A DNA stretch of 64,000 nt, taken from Sceloporus undulatus (taxonomy: Eukaryota > Chordata > Lepidosauria > Squamata > Phrynosomatidae). The stretch is taken from NCBI RefSeq assembly GCF_019175285.1, contig NC_056522.1, forward strand, positions 35,608,003-35,672,002, given 5' to 3'. The notes beneath the pieces are model-generated. The model was not told where the DNA came from, made no database searches, and saw nothing but the letters and a program-made list of their open reading frames with translations. Shown here in pieces: positions 59,183-64,000 of this stretch (the first letter of the stretch is position 1; each line of letters opens with the position of its first letter). The position numbers and the translations under genes are program-made.

Positions 59183-62070
59183 CTGTAACTAAAAAATTAA
59201 TAAATAAATGAAAAAAGGAGAACAGAATCATTGAGCTATACAAAACAACATTCCTATGTAACCATTTAATTAAAGACACACTTTTTACATTTTATTACAA
59301 ATGAAATTGGACAACATAAACAAAGTTCATACAATGTCCTATCAACATGAACTCAATATATATCATACTTTGGCTGGAAATGTTGGCATAATATCCTATT
59401 ACACTAGCATATGCACTTTTGAGGTAGTTGTGGAAGGGGTATCCAATAACTCCTTGTGTAATGCCCCCTCAGAGCACAACCTCAGCTTGAGGGATAAGAT
59501 GCACCACCATGGCCAATAAGTGGGCAAAGGACTGCTGGGCACCATCTGACTGCAGTCATATGGCTGGGAAGAAGGAAGAGCTGTTGTCCTCCCAGACCTC
59601 CAGCATATTTACTAGAAGTCTGGGGTTGTTGCTACACTGCAGAATTAATGCAGTTTTACACTGCTTTAACTGTCATGGCTCTGGTCTATGGAATCCTGGG
59701 ATTTGTAGTTGGTTGTGGCACCAGAGCTTTCAGACAGAGAAGGCTAAATATCTCACCAAGCTACAAATCCCAGAATTCCATTGCACTGAGCCATGGCAGT
59801 TAAAGTGGTGTCAAATTGCATTAATTCTGCAGTGTGGGTGCAGCTTCAGTCACCAAGGCCAAGTACACCAACTATGGTATACTTAAGCATCCAATACTAA
59901 CAGAATAGGGGCTCCCCATACAGTTAATGTGGTGTCAAACCGCAATAATTCTGCAGTGTAGCAGCAGTGGAGGAGAGCTTTTCCCTCAACTTCAAAATTG
60001 TAGCTGGATGGTGCCCAGAAGTCCTACCAATCCACTAGTCATGATTAGCCATGTAAGTGTGGCCCAGTGGAAGTATTTTCTTATGAATGTATGTATGGAT
60101 TTATGTACATATGTAAATCCATATATGAATTTATACTTTTTTTATTCCAGCAGAACCTTATGCTCCACCAATAGTGAAAAGTCGCAACAGGATCCTAGCC
60201 ACTGACTGACCAAACTTTCAAAGATAAATTTTGTGTCATCTAAAATGGGACAAAGTTGGAAAATTTATGCCCATTCTTGTAATAGCTTGTTTCATATATC
60301 ATGTGTTGCACATGGTGCTGGCTTCAAAAGGGGGGGGGGGACCGGAGCAAAGTTCTTTCAGCTCTTTGTCACTGGATATTTCTCTTGGCCATAAATGTTA
60401 ATCCCATGCAGCACTCTGAGCTATCCAAGATAAGGCTATAGCTAGACAAATAAACACAACTTTGCTCCTCATTGTTATGAAAGTGGTGGCTGAAATAAAT
60501 CTAAAGGCAATGGTGCAGCATTCCATTCTGTTGGTACTGGCCTGTGATCAACATCAGCAGTTTGTTAGACATGGAATACTGTTGGCAATTCAGATACAAT
60601 TGAATCTCAACTGAATGATATGCTGGTTATAGGAACAAGTCTCATTTTCTGGCAAACATGTCCTTCTGCTGACATAACTTTCTGGAAAAATGCCTGCAGA
60701 ACTGCTCTGCTGGTCAAAGAAGCTGCGGGAGCTGTCATCAAAATTTATACCAGATCTGAAACACCAAAGTGCAGAGATACACCCCAGGCTACAAATTTAG
60801 ACTAAGATTTGTGCAGTCTTAAGTAACTGCCAACATCCTTACATTGAAAGGGATTGGATTTAGCACAATGTCACCTGGCTATTGACCATCTCTTGCACTA
60901 TGGACTGGTCTCTAATTCAGATCTTCCTAAGAGTGAACCTACAATGTAGAAATAATGCAGTTTGGCACAACTGTAAGTGCTGTAGCTCCATCCTATGGAA
61001 TACTGGGATTGTAGTTTTACAAGAACTTTAACCTTCACTACCAAAGCATGCTGATGCCTTACAACACTACAGATCTCAGAATTCTGTAGGATGGAGCCTT
61101 GGAAATTAAAGTGGCGTCAAACTGCATTATTTCTACAGTATAGATGCACCTCAGTCTCACACCACATATGCTTTTTGCAGTAATAAAGTTCAGCTATGAA
61201 GTTAATCAAACTAAAGAAGCCTGTCAATTTATGGCGACCCCATGAGTTTCATAAGGTTTATTGTAATATATGGGAAGGGGGGAGATGTAGCAGAATTGTA
61301 TTCACTGAGAGTGAGGGATTAACATAGATGGATAATGCCAGACTTTCTGACAACATACATCCAAAGAAAGAAGAAAATGATGTTTAGGGAAAGGGAAAAA
61401 AAATGGCACCGAAGAGTGAGAACTGAACAGAGGAAAAGCACAGGGAAATGAAAGAAAAAATGGACAGCAGGTAGGCAGCATAGCCTAAGGCTGCATCCAC
61501 ATTGCAGAAATAATCCAGTTTGATACCACTTTAACTGCTATGGTCCAACACTATGGAACTCTGGAAACTGTAGTTTGTGGCACCAGAGCTCTCCAACAGA
61601 GAAGGTTAAATATCTCACAAAACTAACATTCCTAGAATCCCATAGCATTGTGCCATGGCAGTTAAATGGTTAAAGTGGTGTCAAACTGAATTATTTCTGC
61701 AGTGCAGATGAAGTCTGAGTTACTCTGAATTTAATCAGTTATAAGAAAAATGACATACTTATGTAGCAGTAATATTTATCTGCAGTACAACATATATGAG
61801 CTTACCTTTTTCTGGAAAGTGTCTTTTTTCTTTGTGATCAGGAGGAGTTATCTTTATCCAGGTGGTTCTACCACTGTCATATTCATGCTTCTCCTCTATG
61901 AATTTTTCTAGTGAAGTGCGATTTGACTGGGGATAATGTCTTCTCTCAGGCCTGAGCCAAGTTGATTCATTCTTTCCTTCCAGCCAGCAGTAGGATTCCC
62001 TCATCTTATTATAGGCCAGCACACGTTTTTTCTCATCCTCAGCCATGGGTGGTTTAACAGACTTCTCCAT
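59163..62070 (-). CDS. SPATA45: SPATA45 (gene span, two coding exons)
   Basis: Small protein of unknown biochemical role (spermatogenesis-associated 45, formerly C1orf227). Coding exons on the minus strand are 61806-62070 and 59163-59182, giving 94 residues (human 98). Conserved blocks: MRESYCWLEGKNES (human KRESNCLVERSNQV), RPERRHYP, SGRTTWIKI (human SGRSSWIKL), KRHFPEK (human ERKHFPPK) and the C-terminus AIFG-stop (human NAIFG-stop). No signal peptide or membrane segment. The start could be Met1 or Met9 (MAEDEKK); Met1 gives a length closer to human. The position downstream of and convergent with TATDN3 is the mammalian order, which supports the call. Confidence 0.93.
59628..59848. mobile_element. 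Fold-back repeat in SPATA45 intron
   Basis: Arms GGAATCCTGGGATTTGTAGT and GCTACAAATCCCAGAATTCC around CAGACAGAGAAGGCTAAATA; ends in the CACTGCAG/CTGCAGTG type. A second half-copy is at 59917-59963. Confidence 0.85.
59917..59963. mobile_element. Fold-back repeat, right-end fragment
   Basis: TTAATGTGGTGTCAAACCGC, then AATAATTCTGCAGTGTAG. Confidence 0.7.
59965..60930. other. SPATA45 intron, no recognised feature
   Basis: A poly-G run at 60331-60340; no exon or named repeat. Confidence 0.4.
60931..61153. mobile_element. Fold-back repeat in SPATA45 intron
   Basis: TGTAGAAATAATGCAGTTTG at the left and AAACTGCATTATTTCTACAG at the right; inner arms GGAATACTGGGATTGTAGTT and CTACAGATCTCAGAATTCTG. 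Confidence 0.82.
61489..61714. mobile_element. Fold-back repeat in SPATA45 intron
   Basis: GGCTGCATCCACATTGCAGA to TTCTGCAGTGCAGATGAAGT; it ends about 90 bases before the main SPATA45 exon's donor. Confidence 0.82.
61806..62070 (-). CDS. SPATA45: SPATA45 main coding exon
   Basis: 88 codons from MEKSVKPPMAEDEKK to RHFPEK plus one base, followed by a GTAAGC donor. An AAAACAG upstream of the ATG may be the acceptor of this exon after a non-coding first exon. Confidence 0.93.
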
Positions 62071-62262
62071 ACAGCAAGATAAAGTCCTGTTTTAATTGAC
62101 AAAATTAAGCAGCCTCATTATCTTAAATGTCTTGATTGGTTGCCATAGAAATGAAACCTAAGATCTACTCTCAATAGAAGATGGTACAGTACAATGGACA
62201 TGAATAGCAGCTATACCAGTAGGCTATACCAGAAGAAGAGAGAAAGGAGGGCCCTTCTGGCA

Positions 62263-62483
62263 GTCCAAAACACACAGCAGAAATAATCCAGTTTGAGACC
62301 GCTTTAACTGCCCAGGCTCAGTTCTAGCGAATCCTGGGAACTGTAGTTTATTGTGGCACAAGAGTTCTCTAACAGAGAAGGCTAAATGTCTCACAAAATT
62401 ACAGTTCCCAGAATTCCCTAGCATGGAGCCAGGGCAGTTAAAGTGGTCTTAAACTGGATTATTTCTGCAGTGTGTTTTGGACC
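62263..62483. mobile_element. Fold-back repeat, best complete copy
   Basis: 221 bp: GTCCAAAACACACAGCAGAA and TTCTGCAGTGTGTTTTGGAC as ends, inner arms GAATCCTGGGAACTGTAGTT and TTACAGTTCCCAGAATTCCC. Almost the whole unit pairs with itself. It has no coding content and is the commonest element of the window. Confidence 0.88.
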
Positions 62484-62649
62484 TTACTGGAAAGACCACT
62501 TTTTAAAGGCTCCTAATCCCTCAGCTCTGACCAGCGGCAGTCTTTTTCGGCAGGCTGTAACCTACTGGGAGGAGGTACAAAATAGGGTTATCATATTTTG
62601 AATAATTTAAAAAAGGACATATGTACTATTTCAGACCACTAGGGTTATT

Positions 62650-62856
62650 ATGGAGATTATCACACAGAGAAAAAGGATGGGAGAGAAGCGGGATGCTCCC
62701 ATCCTTATTGCGCAGGAAACTACCATTAATGACTTCACTGAGGGGAGAAGGACAGGATGAGCGGGACATTGTGTGATAATCTTCTGGCAATCGGGTAATA
62801 AGGATGGGAGCATCTCGCTTCTCTTCTGTCCTTTTTATCCATGTGATAATCTTCGC
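62650..62856. mobile_element. Palindromic fold-back, relative of 40502-40862
   Basis: GGAGATTATCACACAGAGAA, AAAGGATGGGAGAGAAGCGG and their inverted copies CTCGCTTCTCTTCTGTCC and CATGTGATAATCTTCGC, with inner CCCATCCTTATTG and TAATAAGGATGGG. Confidence 0.75.
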
Positions 62857-63045
62857 ACCAGTGGCATTGGTAGGAGGGTGCAGCTGGTGAGGCCTGCACC
62901 AGGTGACACCATCAGGGGGGTGTCCCAATGCCTTTCCTCTGGAAAGAAATGAGTTTGGTTTGCCATTTCCTTTTGGTGAGGGGAGTGAGGAGAGAGGTGA
63001 AGCCATAAACTTTACTTTCTGATTCCCCTCCTGCAGCCACCCACT

Positions 63046-63428
63046 CGTAGAATCAATGAGTTGGAAGAGACCCCAAGGACCATCCAGTCAAAACTCCTGC
63101 CATGCAGGAATACAGTATCAAAGCAGCCCTGACAGCTGGCCATCCAGCCTCTGTTTAAAAGCCTCCAAAGAAGGAGACTCCACCACTCTCTGAGGGAGTA
63201 TGTTCCAATGTCAAGCAGCTCTTACTGTCAGGAAGTTCTTCCTAATGTTGAGCTGGAATCTCTTTTCCTGTAGTTTGAATCTATTGCTCTGGGTCCTAGT
63301 CTCTGGAGCTGCAGAAAACAAGCTTGCTCCATCCTCAGTATGACACCCTTTCAAATATTTAAACAGGGTTATTATGTCACCTCTTAACTTTCTCTTCTCC
63401 AGGCTAAACATACCCAGCTCCCTAAATC
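63046..63428 (-). mobile_element. CR1 LINE 3' fragment
   Basis: Plus strand begins TAGAATCAATGAGTTGGAAG-like CR1 terminus, CCATCCAGCCTCTGTTTAAA, CCACTCTCTGAGGGAGTATG; minus-strand protein FSLEKRKLRGDIITLFKYLK. 5'-truncated and inactive. Confidence 0.9.
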
Positions 63429-63779
63429 CTGATCTGTTTGGTTTCTTTCCACCATTGTGCTCTTGGGAGACTGGTTTGACATCTTCTTTCCTTGAGGGTG
63501 AAGATAATTAATAACTAAAGCACTATTCTTGCTCAGAGGGGCCATCCCATCTTTGCAGTCTTGGATGGGGGGATGGTGGCAAGAGGAGGCTGGGTCCCCC
63601 AGGATGGGTTTGAAAATCCACCTGGACTGAAATTTTGCCTCTGAAAAAGAGGACGTCTGGGAAAAGGAGCGTGTATGGTAACCCTGTATAAAGCAGGACC
63701 ATTTTACTTGCCCTGCCAAAGAACCACTTTTTTCAGAGCTTGGGAGCACTAGTGTTCGCTGCTAACATTTTGCCGTTTT

Positions 63780-64000
63780 GTGTGTGTTGTGTGCCTCCAA
63801 GTCATTTCCCGCTTATGGTGACCCTAAGGTGAACCCATCACAGTGTTTTCTTGTCAGTTTCCTCAGAGGGAGTTTGTCATTGCCTTTTCCTGAAGCTGAG
63901 AGAGTGTGACTTGCCTAAGGTCAGTCACCTAGTGGGTTTACATGGCTGAGTCAGGATTCAAACCCTGGTCTCTAGAGTCTAGTCCAATGTTCCAACCACT
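63780..64000 (-). mobile_element. Group A SINE reaching the window edge
   Basis: TGTGTTGTGTGCCTCCAAGT to CAAACCCTGGTCTCTAGAGT and TTCCAACCACT. The tRNA-like head may continue beyond base 64000. Confidence 0.85.

Overview
The window is nuclear DNA of a squamate reptile. Evidence: fragments of BovB (RTE-clade), L2-clade and CR1 LINEs lie side by side; there are several tRNA-derived SINE families, one SINE with a 5S-rRNA-like head, and many short inverted-repeat DNA elements; host genes are broken into short exons with GT/AG borders. An iguanian-type lizard is plausible, but the species cannot be fixed from the sequence alone.

Three host genes are supported, in the order known from mammalian 1q32 (NSL1 - TATDN3 - SPATA45). 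NSL1, the kinetochore MIS12-complex subunit, runs on the minus strand from 26452 off the left edge; five exons are placed and one short middle exon could not be found. TATDN3, a TatD-family metal-dependent DNase-like protein, runs on the plus strand from 26626 to 46191; all ten coding exons join in phase to 269 residues with all six expected metal ligands. The two genes are head to head, with 173 bp between start codons inside a CpG-rich block carrying GC-box, ETS-like and CCAAT-like motifs, so they very probably share a bidirectional promoter. SPATA45, a small protein of unknown biochemical role, lies on the minus strand at 59163-62070 in two coding exons, including a tiny 20-base terminal one.

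Region by region: 1-26 kb is NSL1 with large introns, holding a nearly readable L2 LINE, four 255-266 bp TA-flanked inverted-repeat elements, BovB, CR1 and SINE pieces, and a suspicious 0.95-kb tandem copy next to a 25-N gap (12.36-14.24 kb). 26.2-26.7 kb is the shared promoter. 26.7-46.5 kb is TATDN3; intron 1 and the next introns contain a hAT-like insertion (30.67-32.45 kb) that carries a ~600-bp polypyrimidine tract and two SINEs and splits an older fold-back repeat. Introns 8 and 9 hold BovB and L2 copies with nested SINEs and fold-backs. 46.5-59 kb is intergenic repeat-rich DNA with a 10-N gap at 49.56 kb. 59-62.1 kb is SPATA45, whose single coding intron contains three or four fold-back copies. 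62.1-64 kb is repeats (fold-back, CR1, SINE) up to the edge.

No bacterial-style operons, CRISPR arrays or rRNA/tRNA genes were seen. The most unusual material is in the repeat layer: short retroposed elements with exact 13-bp target duplications, two SINE groups whose tails match two different LINE families present in the same window, several long perfect or near-perfect palindromes, and an assembly-like duplication at a gap. Family identities rest on memory of known proteins and repeats; no database search was run.
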